Part shown: positions 22,356-33,422 of the stretch, one piece after another | Layout: each line of letters starts with the position of its first letter | Numbering within the stretch: the first letter of the stretch is position 1 | Assembly: GCA_026826555.1 (NCBI GenBank) | Contig: JAKSZT010053883.1 | Coordinates: 32,655,282-32,719,281 of the forward strand | Direction: 5' to 3' | Length of the DNA: 64,000 nucleotides | From: Tolypeutes matacus | Taxonomy: Eukaryota; Chordata; Mammalia; Cingulata; Chlamyphoridae | Notes under the pieces: generated by a model | What the model saw: only the letters and a program-made list of their open reading frames with translations | What the model was told of the DNA's origin: nothing | Database searches by the model: none | Position numbers and translations under genes: made by a program

Positions 22356-23974
22356 ATTACTACAACTATCTCTGGTAAATGCTGGATGTAGCTTTATTTT
22401 CCTGATTACTAATTCCAAGTGGGTTTATGTTTTAGAGTTGGCAGTTTTCTTTTTAGGGTATAAAGAAAGCAGATGTTCCCACTGGGCATGATCTTTTTAT
22501 CAGACAGAGGCAAAGGGAAAGCGTTATTTACGTGGGCACACACTTAGAGGATCAGTGTCTTAGTTGAGTAACAGCAAGGGAATCCATTTCATTATGAGGA
22601 ACTTACCCTTTGGCAAAAGCATTTTCCACTTAAGTGGGGGGCAGGTCATGACTACAGGAGGTCATCTACTTTCTCAGAGAGCAATGATGTTTCTTGTACT
22701 CCAAAAGAACTTAAACCAAACTGAACCCTTGTATAGAGGAGGGGCCTCTGGTTCTCCAAATAAATAGTGAGAGAAGCAGGAGGCATCTCAGTAGGGAAAG
22801 GGAAGTCTCAGGGCTGGGGCTGGGTCCCGGGTCTGGGGAATGTCATTAAGGGAAGTTCTGAGCAAGTGCCTGGCCACAGCATTTCAGTGGCCCTAACTAA
22901 GAGACAAGCTGAATGGCTTGCCCCAAGCCTAAGGGCTGTTTTATAGACTACCTCCTTTCCCAAATGGCTAAGAATGGCTAAAGAAGTGACACAGAAACCT
23001 AGGGTTATTGTCTCTTTCTTGAATTGATTCCCTGCCTGGACTTTCTGTATTGTCTTTGGAATTTTAGGAAGGATTCCCATGGCTGGTCCACCCCCTCCCC
23101 CTCACACCCCCCCTTCCCCTGCACTTTTTTTTTTCCTCTTTCTCTTTTTCCCTGCAGGTTGAAGTCTCATCTTACTCTTGCAGGAAGTTAGGTTCTAAAG
23201 TTAGCACATAAAACGAAAATCCCAAATAATAAAAATAATCCTCAAAAAAATACCTTGAATTTCCCACTAAATGTGGTTTTGTGAATATATCAGTACAGAG
23301 CTGGAACCCATAAGTAGTAGTTTGCCTGTAACTAGGGAAAAAAAGTATTCTCAAACACTAGAATTATCCTGGGTGTTTAAGGGGCTCACGCTGTAGGAAG
23401 CATATAGGAACTGAGACTTGCTGAAGTCTCAGATTCAAGTCTTCATCTCATGTTCACCATGGTACGTAACCTTACCTTGGTGCATAACCTCACTGAGTAG
23501 AATCTTGGGTAAACCTCTGCACCATTTAAATTATTTCTGTCTCTCTAGTAAAGTTTGTTTAGTGAAGTGCAAGTGTGCTGTGATTCTACTCGTTCTTCCT
23601 TATTTTTTTCTATTTCTTCTTCTTATTTTAAAATCCTTATTTCTTCTTCTAAACCCATTTTATAGCTCTCAGAAATTCTTCTTTTACCCAGAATGCTTAT
23701 TTGTGTGTTTGCATATTGTATTTCTTAATTATTTTCAGTGTTTAGGCCTTTTTTTTTTGGAAGGGTTTGGGTGGGAGAGCAGATGGGAATGGAAGACCTC
23801 TAATAGGCTGCTTCATTTAAGTTTTGTAGTCATAGCTTCCGCTTTCCTCTGATAACTTGTGGTTCTTTCCTCTTGCACATAAGGTCCTTTCTTTCCTCCA
23901 TTTTCTTCCCCCTTTTAGATCATTTTTCTGTAGGAAATTTCTGCATATGCTAGGCCAGTTAGAAATGAATTCTT
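22356..23974. other. Unique intron-like DNA
   Basis: No recognised repeat or gene. A very strong 3' splice-like site ends at 23158, but no donor or frame follows that fits the candidate exon chain. A 144-codon frame at 23418-23852 has no domain. Confidence 0.5.
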
Positions 23975-24067
23975 TTTTTTTTTTTTCCCGGGAGGTCCCG
24001 GGTATCGAACCCCTGTCCCTCCATATGGTAGACGGATGCTGAACCTCTTGAGCCACATCCGTTTCCC
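23975..24067 (-). repeat. DAS-type SINE with 14-bp TSD
   Basis: Poly(T), CCCGGGAGGTCCCGGGTATC and the head complement ending in TTTCCC. TSD AGAAATGAATTCTT at 23961-23974 and 24068-24081. Confidence 0.92.
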
Positions 24068-24081
24068 AGAAATGAATTCTT

Positions 24082-25234
24082 AAACCTACTAAGCACTAGA
24101 TGTTTTTAGTTGGTTCTTGAATCAACCCCAAATTCCTAGTACCATAAAAAGGTTTGGGAAAAGAGAGGTTGGTGACTTTAGTTCTAGAAAGGTAAGGGTT
24201 TCTGTAGAGAATCAGCTGGAATACAGAAGAGTAGTTAAGGTCAACAAACATTTGTTGAATTCCACTCTTTGCAAGGCAAAGGACTAGATGTGGGGAATAC
24301 TGACATAGTCCCTGCTTTCAAGGGGCTCACAGTCTCCTGGTTCGTCTTGAAAAAAAAAGAAGATAGTGTATATATTTAGAGAGCTATCTCAGTGAGAATG
24401 TAATTTCTCTTGTCCTGATTTGGTCACAGAACTGGAGGGGATAGAGTTGCTATTTATTAGGGAACTGGAAGACTCCCAAAATATAAGACATTGTTTGGTT
24501 TTTGAATAGGGCAAGGTGGGAGTTTTCCCAGGATCTCAAGGGCTGATTGTACCTACTGAATGAAAAGGGCAGCTTGGGGGAAAAAAAAAAGGAATTATTT
24601 ATATCTTTTCCTTTCCACCCTTCTATTCCCAACATTCTGCCTTCTATGAGCTCTACTGGTAAGCATTAATGTAGGAATTTCCCATCTATTTTCATATTTC
24701 CTTTGAGCAGTGGGGGCTATCAGGGGAAAAAATAATTTGCAAAATACAGCACTTGCTGCACGTAAATCAAAGGATTCAGCAGGCCTGGGAGAAGTTTATG
24801 CAGTGTTTCAGACACTGAGGCAGGTACTTTTGGCTGGGAGGGGCATATTGTTTCTGGGTTTTGCAATCCAGCCCTACCCTGTCCCTTAAGCGTGGTCTGA
24901 CTCCAGCTTTTGTTCGTTTAAAACATCACGTCATAACAAAGATCAAAGCTGTTGTCCTGGCTCTCGCCCCTAAGGAAGGACAGTGGATGAATTTTGGTCA
25001 CATGTGTTTCTTTTTTGCCCTAGAAAAATCATAACACACACACACACACACAAACCCAACTAAAACCCTCCCTTAAAACAAAAACCTCAACAATTATAAA
25101 TTGACTTGTGGAGCCTCAGATTGTTGGACCACCTAACAGGGTTTGCCAGCCCACCAGCTAGTGTTTTTTGTACAGTGTTTTCCACATTGATGGGTAATAA
25201 GTACTTTAGGTCCTAACTGTCATCATTTTGCTGT
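24082..25234. other. Unique intron-like DNA
   Basis: Contains a weak ancient repeat trace at 24235-24345 (CAACAAACATTTGTTGAATT...). No gene or RNA recognised. A short CA repeat lies at 25034-25051. Confidence 0.5.
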
Positions 25235-25252
25235 ACAAGAAGGGAACATCAG

Positions 25253-26246
25253 GGAAGTGGATGTGGCTCAAGTGATTGAGCTCCTGCTACCACATGGGAG
25301 GTACCTAGTTTGGTTGGTGGTGCCTCCTAAAGAAGACAGTGAGATGGCGTGACGGGCAGGCTCGGCAAGCTGACACAACAAAATGATGCAACAAGAGACA
25401 CAAGAAGAAAAACACAATGAGAGACACAACAAAGCAGGGGAAGGAGGTGGCTCAAGTGATTAGGCACCTCCCTCTCATATCGGAGGTCCTGGGTTCGGTT
25501 CCCGGTGCCTCCTAAAGAAGCAAGGAAGACCAAAAGACACAGCAAAGTGCAAACACGGGGGGGGGGGGGGGGGGGNNNNNNNNNNNNNNNNNNNNNNNNN
25601 NNNNNNNNNNNNNNNNNNNNNNNNNNNNNNNNNNNNNNNNNNNNNNNNNNNNNNNNNNNNNNNNNNNNNNNNNNNATAAATAAATAATAAAATCTTTTTT
25701 TTTTTTTTTTTTGGCCAGAAGCTCTGCTAGGCAAGGGATACAAAGGAGAACAGGACATGGCCCTGCCCTCAAGGTGATCCAGTTTACAGAAGAGACAAGA
25801 ACACTTTACCACTCAACTCAGGAGTGATAAAGGGAGGCCCAGAGCAGGGCTCGAGGCCCCAGGTGCGGGGTGGTGAGGGTTGGCTCTCAAAAGGCAGCGG
25901 TGCCTGAGGGCAGGACCAGCTACACCATTTGCAGGGTCTGGCTTGAAATGAATATTAGAGCCTCGTATCCAAAAATGATGTAAAATCAAGACAGCAATAG
26001 CAGAGCTTTCAACCAACCACAGGGCCCTTCTTAGTTCACAGTGGAGGCTGCCAGATCACACACCCCGAAGCCACCCCTGCTGCGGGGACTCCTTCAAGAG
26101 GAATGAAAGAGAAGGTGAAGCATGTGGGGCACGGGGAGGCAGATGGCAGAGTAACAGCATGGCCAGGGGCCCAGAAGCCTGTGATAGCAGGACACATCCA
26201 GGGAGCTACAAGCAGTTACGTTTAAAAAAAAAAAAAAAAAAAAAAA
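25253..26246 (+). mobile_element. Composite retroinsertion (~1 kb) led by a dimeric SINE
   Basis: Flanked by related copies of ACAAGAAGGGAACATCAG (25235-25252) and, with a 3-base insert and one mismatch, at 26246-26266. Inside, in order: a dimeric DAS SINE (heads near 25254 and 25437), a G-run, the 100-N gap, ATAAATAAATAATAAAATC, a T-run (25694-25711), about 510 bases of other sequence, then poly(A) at 26224-26246. The common TSD suggests one insertion event, a SINE with a long 3' transduction, or a retrocopied transcript starting in a SINE. The T-run might instead mark a separate minus-strand insertion. Confidence 0.55.
25576..25675. other. Assembly gap (100 N)
   Basis: Exactly 100 N, directly after a G homopolymer (25557-25575) in a SINE. 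The length is probably a placeholder and the real sequence is unknown. Confidence 0.98.
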
Positions 26247-26806
26247 CAAGAAGAAGGGAGCATCAGAGAGGGCTCCAGGAAATTACCCCATGTATCATTC
26301 ATAACATTTTTATTGCTAATAGAGAGGGGCGGTGGTAGTGGTGGGTATGTGGCTCCTCTCTCGGAATTTGTAAATGAAGATAGTGGAAGAATTGTCTCCC
26401 TGACAGCCTAGATACTAGGGAAATCCCTTTCTCAGTGATCCCGTTTCTCAACTTGATTGAAATAACTACTACCCTGATTCTTGGAAACTGCCATTTTACT
26501 TATTCAATTGGGAGCTTTATCACCATGGCAGTGTAGCTTTTCTTTTGAGTCAAGTAGCTACAGGATTTCAGCATTATTCTCACCCATATGATTCTTAAGA
26601 TTTGAGAGGCACTGAGAACAGCCTAAGGGCACTTCAGAAGGCAATGGTTCTCCCATTCACTACAGCTGCTGGTAGAGATAGCAAAGTAAACAGTGCAGAG
26701 AGCAGAACTGAGATGTTTCCATCTAGACATGACTCTCAGAAGGATGGCTATTATTACTGATGCCAGTTAGAAATTGTCTATACTTGCTACTACCACTATC
26801 TTTCAG
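26247..26806. other. Unique intron-like DNA
   Basis: No repeat or gene recognised. The last bases (TACTACCACTATCTTTCAG) form the acceptor of the next entry. Confidence 0.45.
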
Positions 26807-26877
26807 CATGAGGCTTGCCGAGTTTGTCCTACCCCACTCGGAGCACAAGGCCTTAAGAGGTTTCATTCCAGTCTTCA
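26807..26877 (+). CDS. Possible 71-nt coding exon, unidentified protein
   Basis: Acceptor CTATCTTTCAG|CAT at 26806/26807 and donor CTTCA|GTAAGA at 26877/26878. Starting in phase 0, as the 20546-20577 exon requires, it reads 23 codons beginning HEACRVCPTPLGAQGL and ending FHSSL, with CA left over. Those two bases join in phase with the A at 33449 to give Gln. No domain recognised. The two Cys spaced CxxC are not enough to call a zinc site. The donor is good and the acceptor fair. A model that skips this exon is also in phase (see 33423-33515), so it may be alternative or spurious. Confidence 0.25.
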
Positions 26878-27954
26878 GTAAGACAGGAAGTCCTCAGAGG
26901 CCCTCCAATGTTCTACTTTACAGTTACACTGTACCCTTTTTTCTTTTAAAATCACTTTCATATACTGAACATAATTTGATTACCTCACAGGTGCTGCATA
27001 AGTTAAGCATCTCTCCTGAAATCTGAAAATACAAGAAACACAGAAATACATGGTAGTTTATAAGTCTTTGCTCTTGGGGAAGCAGAGCTGGGATTTTCTT
27101 TGTTTTTTTTTCATCCTTGTCATACTCCTTGGGAGGGGTGGTAAAAGTATTTCTCTCTTTTCCCTTCTCTGTGGTTTACCCCAGTGGTGCAAATAGTTGC
27201 TTCAGCCTCATTCTTTCTCAAATGATTCTTAAGTCATGAGAGTCACTGAGGTTTTATTTTTATATTCATAGCCCAGGGTTAAGGGCAAGCAGTTGTCTTT
27301 ACTGAATTCCCTTTTGGAGGCTTTCAGCTGCCCAGACACCCCCGTGTCTTTACTAGGCACATTCCAGCTGTCAGGAGTGAAATTCTGGGCATCTCACTTA
27401 TGCACACCCTTCATGAGACATGGCCATGGCATGAATTAGGTGTCCAATTGGAAAGCAGAAGAAACAGGTGGACCTCTTATGTTAATATAAAATTTCCGAC
27501 TTGCTAAAGTGGTTTTGGAGCCTTATGTTTATTAGAATTTTCTTGTCAGCTTTAGCCAGTTCTTGATGGTGTCTTTAGTTACTTCCTAGGGTTTTCTAAG
27601 AGCATGCTGGAGACAAGGCAGAATTTAAGGAGTTAAACCAGAGTGAATTTGTGGAGAATAATTAAATGGTGATTAGGTGATATTTTCCTGAAATCATCAG
27701 GTAAAAAGGTTGTTTGTAGTTTTGACTGAAGTTATTTTATCTTTGTTAGCCAGGGCTGTCTGCCTACTCTTATTTAGTTTCATTTTTAGCTGCAAGATGA
27801 ACTCCCCACTATACTTTTTTACTGATGGTCATATTTTTCTTTGGTCATATCTCCCCCTTCTTCACGTGGGGGTGTGACTCAGTTCCCTTTTTGTGTATTT
27901 TGTTCCTTGTAGGCCTTAAGATAAAGCATAGCTAGGATATTTGGGGTATTTGGA
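26878..27954. other. Unique intron-like DNA
   Basis: No recognised repeat, RNA or exon. Confidence 0.5.
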
Positions 27955-28195
27955 CAGCCACTGGACTGGTGGAAAAAGCACCAGATTTGGAGTTGAAGAG
28001 GCTTGGGTTTGAATCCCAGCTCTGTTACTTATTAGCTATGTGATCTTGACAGGTTACTTAATCTCTGTCTCAGTTTTCTCATCTGTAAAATGGGGGTGAT
28101 AATTCCTACCTGGCAGAGTTGTTATGAGGATTAAAGTTAAGTGTGTAAAGAGCATCTCCTGGCACACACAGTAGGCATTTAATTATGTTTGGCAG
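27955..28195 (+). repeat. MIR element, well preserved
   Basis: GGGTTTGAATCCCAGCTCTG (B box), TTACTTATTAGCTATGTGAT, CTCATCTGTAAAATGGGGGT and GTTATGAGGATTAAAG in order. Confidence 0.92.
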
Positions 28196-28865
28196 TGGGA
28201 GCTTTGCTGTGTGATTGAAGAGGTCAGAGTTGATGGCAGAATTTACACTGCCTTGGGTTAGCTTTCTGCCTACTTTCATAATGTTAATTGTATAATTTAT
28301 ATATTATAGTATAAAATTGATGTTCTTTGTCTTTATCCTAGTCTAATAAGTACAGAGGCCTCCCCAAGGAATGCATGGAGGGCATTTAGCTCCACATAAT
28401 ATCCACTGCTGCCCCCAAAGCTGCTCTAAGTAAACAGAATTTAGATAAATATAATACACTTGTTATGTAAATGCAGCATTAAAACATTACGATTGCTTCT
28501 CCCCTTACTTCTAGAGTGCCACTTACAAGCCTATTTTATATAAAATTTTGGGTTCCCTACTTATTGCATAAGGACTGATGCAAAGATTTATTTCTCTAAG
28601 GAATAATTCACAACCAGCTCATGCAAAATAAGATATAAGATACTTTCTGAACACTTTTTATTTTGTCATAATTGAGGCATTTGTGGTAGAGAAATGGATC
28701 ATAGTCATTCTACCTTTCTTCCTTTACTAAGATGGGATGAGCCAAGGGCCAGTTGGGCCTAGCAGATCTCGGAGCCTTTCCTATTCCTTTTAGTTCTAGT
28801 TATGTTTAACTAAGTCTCTAAGTCTTAGGTCATCGGGTATTCAGCTATTTTAGAAACTTGTTATT
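28196..28865. other. Unique DNA, nothing recognised
   Basis: No repeat, exon or RNA gene recognised. Confidence 0.5.
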
Positions 28866-28881
28866 AAAAAACAATGTGGGG

Positions 28882-28996
28882 ATCACGCCCAGCCCCGTTT
28901 TCCTTTCCCGCCACCATAACCCTATATAAACATCTGTACTTCCCTTAATAAATTAGACCTGCGTGCTTTAAAAAAAAAAAAAAAATAAATAAATAA
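28882..28996 (+). mobile_element. Poly(A)-tailed retrocopy resembling an LTR 3' end
   Basis: About 88 bases with TATATAAA (28923-28930) and AATAAA (28947-28952), then poly(A) from 28970, 18 bases after the signal. Flanked by AAAACAATGTGGGG copies at 28867-28881 and 29001-29014. A TATA box, short spacer, polyadenylation signal and A-tail in this order is how the U3/R part of a retroviral LTR transcript would look if copied by L1 machinery. The LTR interpretation is inference. Non-coding. Confidence 0.55.
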
Positions 28997-29034
28997 ATAA
29001 AAAACAATGTGGGGGAAAAAAAAAACAATGTGGG

Positions 29035-29122
29035 GGGAAGTGGCTGTGGCTCAAGCAATTGAGCTCCTGTTTACCATATGGGGGACCCAGGTTCTCCGGG
29101 ACCTCCTGGTTAAAAAAAAAAA
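29035..29122 (+). repeat. Truncated DAS SINE in insertion cluster
   Basis: GGGAAGTGGCTGTGGCTCAA to CCTCCTGGTT then A-run. It has the head only and follows the third copy of ACAATGTGGGG (29024-29034). Confidence 0.85.
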
Positions 29123-29125
29123 AAG

Positions 29126-29316
29126 AGGGAAGTGGCTGTGGCTCAATCAGTAGGGCTCCCGTTTACCATATGGGAGGCCCCGGGTTCGGTTCCCGGGGCC
29201 TCCTGCTGAAGGCAAGCCCGCCCGCATGGCGTGGTTAGCTGACCCAGCGAGCACAAGCAGCAAGGGGGGGATAAATGAATAAATAAATAAAATCTTAAAA
29301 AAAAAAAAAAAAAAAG
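29126..29316 (+). repeat. Young DAS SINE in insertion cluster
   Basis: Near-consensus ~200-bp element, like 13924-14125: GGCTGTGGCTCAATCAGTAG, GGTTCGGTTCCCGGGGCC, ATAAATGAATAAATAAATAA, AAAATCTT and A-run. Confidence 0.93.
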
Positions 29317-29460
29317 AAAAAAGGCGTCCCAGACCTGTGTGGCACAGAGAGGCGCAGGCCCCCATGCAGCGAAGTGACACACCAAAAAAAAAAAAAAAAA
29401 AAAAAAAAGATGATCATGCAACTAGAGAGAGAGAGAGAGAAAACAAACAGAAAGAAACAA
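29317..29460 (+). repeat. SINE-like tail pieces and A-rich segments
   Basis: A 55-base GC-rich segment (GGCGTCCCAGACCTGTGTGG...) ends in poly(A) (29383-29408), followed by a GA repeat. The 'GCGAAGTGACACACC' text resembles DAS SINE second-half text. Probably the remains of a further insertion. Confidence 0.45.
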
Positions 29461-29465
29461 CAATG

Positions 29466-29530
29466 TGGGGATCCGGTGTAGCTCAGTTGGTTGAATTCAT
29501 CCCTGGTATCTCCTAAAAACAAAAGAAAAC
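29466..29530 (+). repeat. Short tRNA-Ala-like SINE remnant
   Basis: ATCCGGTGTAGCTCAGTTGG is a good A box for tRNA-Ala type. The middle is deleted and a CTGGTATCTCCTAAAAAC end remains. Flanked by ACAATGTG copies at 29460-29467 and 29536-29543. Confidence 0.65.
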
Positions 29531-29745
29531 CACAAACAATGTGTTGCTTTGTAATACGAAAAGGCACTTGTAGCATTATAAACAGTATCTTACCATGTTA
29601 CTCCAGAGAGGGTGTGGCTCAAAATCAAGAGTACTTACTAGATAGAGCATAATGAAATTTGAGTCTTTAATCTCAAAGTGTCAGTAGACAGTGGGTCAGA
29701 TTGCCTTTTGTTTAATATATTCATGGATCACAAGACTTAATATTT

Positions 29746-29850
29746 ATTTTATTTTATTTTATTTTTTTTACCGGGAGGTCCCCGGGATCGAACCCAGGTC
29801 CCTCCATATGGGAGACGGACACCCAACCAGTTGAGCCACATCCAACCCCC
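29746..29850 (-). repeat. DAS-type SINE with TSD inside L1
   Basis: TTTTATTTTATTTT tail, ACCGGGAGGTCCCCGGGATC and head complement. TSD CAAGACTTAATATT on both sides (29731-29744 and from 29850). Confidence 0.9.
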
Positions 29851-30652
29851 AAGACTTAATATTATTAAGATGGCAATATTTCCCAAATTTGTCTACAGAT
29901 TCAATGTAATCCCTATCAAGATGACAGCTGACTTTTAAATAGAAATTGACAAGCTGATCCTAAAATTCATATGGAAACTCAAGGGACCCAGAGTAGCCAG
30001 AACAATCTTGAAAAAAGAAAAAAGTTGGAACACTCATACTTCCTGATTTCAAAAGTTACTACAAAGTTATAGTAATCAAGATTGTGGTAATGGCACAAGG
30101 ATAGACATATAAATCAATGGAGTAGTATCAAGAGTCCAGAAATGAGTTCTTACATTTATGGTCAAATGATTTTTGACAAAGATGCTGAGACAATTCAATG
30201 GGGGAATCATTGTCTTTTCAACAAATTGTATTGGGACAACTGGATAGCCATATGCAAAAGAATGAAGTTGGACCCATACTTCATGCCATATACAAAAACT
30301 AACTCAAGATGGGTCATGGATCTATGTGTAACAGCTAAAATTATAAAACTACTAGAATAATATGGGGGTAAATCTTTGTGACCTTGGATTAAGCAATGGT
30401 TTTTTGGATATGGCACCAAATGCACAAACAACAAAAGAAAAGGAAAAAAAAAATAGATAAATTGGACTTCATCAAAATTAAAAACTTACGTACTTTAAAG
30501 GACACCATCAAGAAAGTGAAAAGACATCCCACAGAATGGGAGAAAAGTATTTGTATATCTTATATCTGACAAGGGACTTGTATCTAGAATATATAAAGAA
30601 CTCTTACAACTTAACAGTAAAAAGCAAAATACCCAAGCAAAAATAGGCAAAG

Positions 30653-30788
30653 TTAGGAGGCACTGGGAACCGAACTTAGGACCTCCCATGTGGGAGGTGG
30701 GCTCTCAACTGCTTGAGCCACGTCCCCTCCCAGCACATACTTTTTAAGTGAATAAATGAGATATATTGACTCTTCTGGAAAAAAAAAA
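30653..30788 (+). mobile_element. Retrocopy of an mRNA 3' end carrying an antisense SINE
   Basis: Flanked by AAAATAGGCAAAG (30640-30652 and 30786-30798). The insert contains a minus-strand SINE head (to about 30730), then 'GCACATACTTTTTAAGTG', AATAAA at 30751-30756, and poly(A) from 30779, 23 bases after the signal. The A-tail is on the plus strand although the SINE is reversed. So the copied RNA was a longer transcript with a SINE in its 3' UTR, not a SINE transcript. Source unknown. Confidence 0.7.
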
Positions 30789-31560
30789 TAGGCAAAGGAT
30801 TTGAATATACATTTCTCCAAAGAAGATACATAAAAATGGCCAATAAGCATGTGAAAAGAGATGCTCAACATCATTAGTCATTGCATAAGGAAATGCATAT
30901 CAAAACCTTGAGATACCACTTCATATCCAGTAGAATGGTTATAATAAAAAAGACAATAACAAGTGTTGGCAAGGATGTAGAGAAATTTGAACCCTTATAC
31001 ATTGCTGGTGGGAATGTAAAATGGTGCAGCTGCTTTGGAAAATACTTTGACAGTTTCTCAAAAAACTAAACATAGTGTTACCATTTGACCCAGGAATTCC
31101 ACTCTTAAGTATATACCTGAAGACAATAAAAAACATATGTCCACACAAAAGTTGGAAACAACCTAAATGTCCATCAACTGATGAATGGATAAACAAAATG
31201 TGATATATCTATAGAATGGAATATTATTTGGCACTAAAAAAGAATGAAGTGATCTATGCTAACATGGATCTTGAAAACATGCTCGGTGAAAGAAGCCAGA
31301 CACATATATTTTATGATTCCATTTATACAGAATAGACAAATGCATAGAGACCTAAGTAGATTAGTAGTTGCCAGGGACTAAGGGGAAGGTGGAATGGGAA
31401 GTGACTGGCTAATAGGGACAGTTTTTTTTTTAGGGGTGATGAAAATGTTCTGAAATTTAGATAGTGGTGATGGTTACATAAAATCCACTGAATTTTATAC
31501 TTTAAAGGGGGTGAATTTTATGGTATGTGAATTAAATCTCAGGAAAGCTGTTGTGAAAAA

Positions 31561-33422
31561 ATTAAAGGAAATTTGTCCAATGACTAGCATTTTGCCAGTT
31601 TGTATTTGGCCCCTTTTCCCTGACGCTGTGAATCTTGTAGTTAGAGCACTGCTGTTTTGAGCCCTAGTAGGTTACTATTGTCCCAAAGCTTCAAAGTGAA
31701 AAAACGAGGTTTGCAATCATTGCAGAAAAATAGTTGATGGCACTCTGTATCAGGAACCAAACCTTTTAAGGTGAATACTCTGAGATTGAAGGCTTTCCAG
31801 GTTTTCAGTGTGACTGTCTGTGCTCCACCCTAGTTCTTACATCATTCTTTGAACTGTGTGTCCCACTGGAATAGACAGTTTGTGTTCTGGATCCCAGGCT
31901 TCATTCTCAGCTTCAGCAAGAACCTTACTTAGTTCATTTCTTCTGTTTTTCTTCAAGGCCTTTTGTCTTGCACTGGGGCATTCTCTTCTAAGAGGCATGA
32001 AGATATTTGAGGAGCCACTGGGTGGCGCCTTGCCCCCAGAGGAGTGACAGAAAAGAAACACATACCTGGAAGAGGCTCAGGCGTGTGCTGGCAGGAAGAA
32101 GCGACTCATTTTTCATCAAAGCAGTTTCAAAGAAAATGACAGGATGATGTCAGAGGAGCAGGTGGAGACAGGAACCTTTATTGAAGTGTTTGAGGGAAGT
32201 GCTGAATGATGTGGTTCATTGGGCACCGTCAGAATGATTGCCTGGCATAGATCACAGGAGACATTACCTGTTTTTTAGTTCTTTTCCCATTAGCCTGGTG
32301 TGGGCAGTGCTGCTTCAGAGCATGTGTTCAAGTCTATGCGTGTCTTGGGTATACTGTCTTTAAATCTGGGTGAGACACTCATGATATCCTGTGCCAGTTA
32401 TGGACTTCTTTTACATGCAGTGTGGCTTGTGTGAGTTCCTACACTCTGTGTGTCAGCTCCATGGCTAGCAGAGTCTCTGTTTGGAATTGAACCTCACAGG
32501 CCCATGGTGACTAGTTTTTTCCTTGAGGTGTGGCCTTTTCTTTGATATATTTAGATATGGGAACTTGCCTAGATATCTCAGAAGGTCAAGTCTCAGGGAC
32601 TTTATGTTATTGACCAAAGTACTTTGGTTCCCTCCAGTGTTGTGACAGGAGCTGGATCTTTGTACAAACCTTAGTTAAGTGTCTTTTTTTGCTTTGAGAT
32701 AGGGGCCTTCCACGGGTGGTGGAAAGCTGTGTATGGATTAAGCATTTAAGTGGGGAAAGTTAAAGCCAGGAGGAAGAATAGATAAATTTGGGTATATTTT
32801 CATATTGGCAAAGCACCAGAGTTGGCTAGGTGTTCAGGCCCCCATTTATACTAAGATTGTGAGAGTATACATCCTGGTCACCGCTATGCCTTAGCACCTA
32901 CCAATTTTTATGATTGTGAGATTGGAGTTACAAGCAGATCCCAAAAAAAGATAAATGAGAGGATATTTATTGCTTGTACTTTGTCTCTAGTTTCAGGCCT
33001 CTCAAGGAATGTATTTGGAGAGATTGCTTAGCAATAGCCCTTGCTGCTTTTGTGCTTCATGAAGCTTTCACCTGAAAGTGGCATGGAGATAGGGACTTTT
33101 ACACAGCACAGGATACTGCCAAGAAGCAGAAGATATTACCTCTCTTTAAGAAATATCATAAACAAGAAGGAAAAGAAAAAAAAATTGAAACTTTAAAGGA
33201 AAGGAGGAAAATTTTACTTATTTCTTGGTACTGTCTTCAATTGTTGCATCCTTCTGGCTAGTCATTAGTTCTGTTTTTGGACAACTGTGAGACTAAATTT
33301 TATCTTTGGAGTAGGGTAAGAAGGGAGTGGATCAGGAGGGACTGAGCCAGATAACTTGTTTCTTAGAGAAGGGTGCTGGACTTCCCTGGGCCTTAGTTAG
33401 CAATATTCCTTCTCCCTGTTAG
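31561..33422. other. Unique intron-like DNA
   Basis: No recognised repeat. An open minus-strand frame at 32061-31837 is noted under rejected items. Pyrimidine-rich sequence at 33408-33422 leads to a splice-like site. Confidence 0.5.

Larger units (their letters stand above)
29715..31560 (+). repeat. Old L1 fragment (ORF2 3' part and 3' UTR)
   Basis: From GATTCAATGTAATCCCTATC through ORF2 text (plus-strand frame 30142-30360 includes DKDAETIQWG) and 'CCATCAACTGATGAATGGAT', to the 3' end GTATGTGAATTAAATCTCAG near 31530-31560. Matches L1M-type consensus layout. Interrupted by a SINE (29746-29850) and a retrocopy (30653-30788). Frames are broken. Confidence 0.85.

Noticed and set aside
23120..23220. 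Very strong 3' splice-like site (T-run, CTCTTTCTCTTTTTCCCTGCAG) ending at 23158.
   Set aside because: No good donor follows in a phase that fits the chain; the best (AAGTTAG|GTTCTA) would break the frame. Kept only as a possible cryptic site.
25505..25812. Frames of up to 161 codons across the N gap.
   Set aside because: They contain the unknown bases and SINE sequence.
31837..32061. Open minus-strand frame of 75 codons with a Lys/Arg-rich, apparently non-repetitive peptide (SARQKALKKNRR, LSKVLAEAENEAW).
   Set aside because: It starts at GTG, has no recognised domain, and lies opposite to the candidate exon chain. I see no convincing splice partner. A cross-species protein search would settle it; similarity would make it a real exon or pseudogene.
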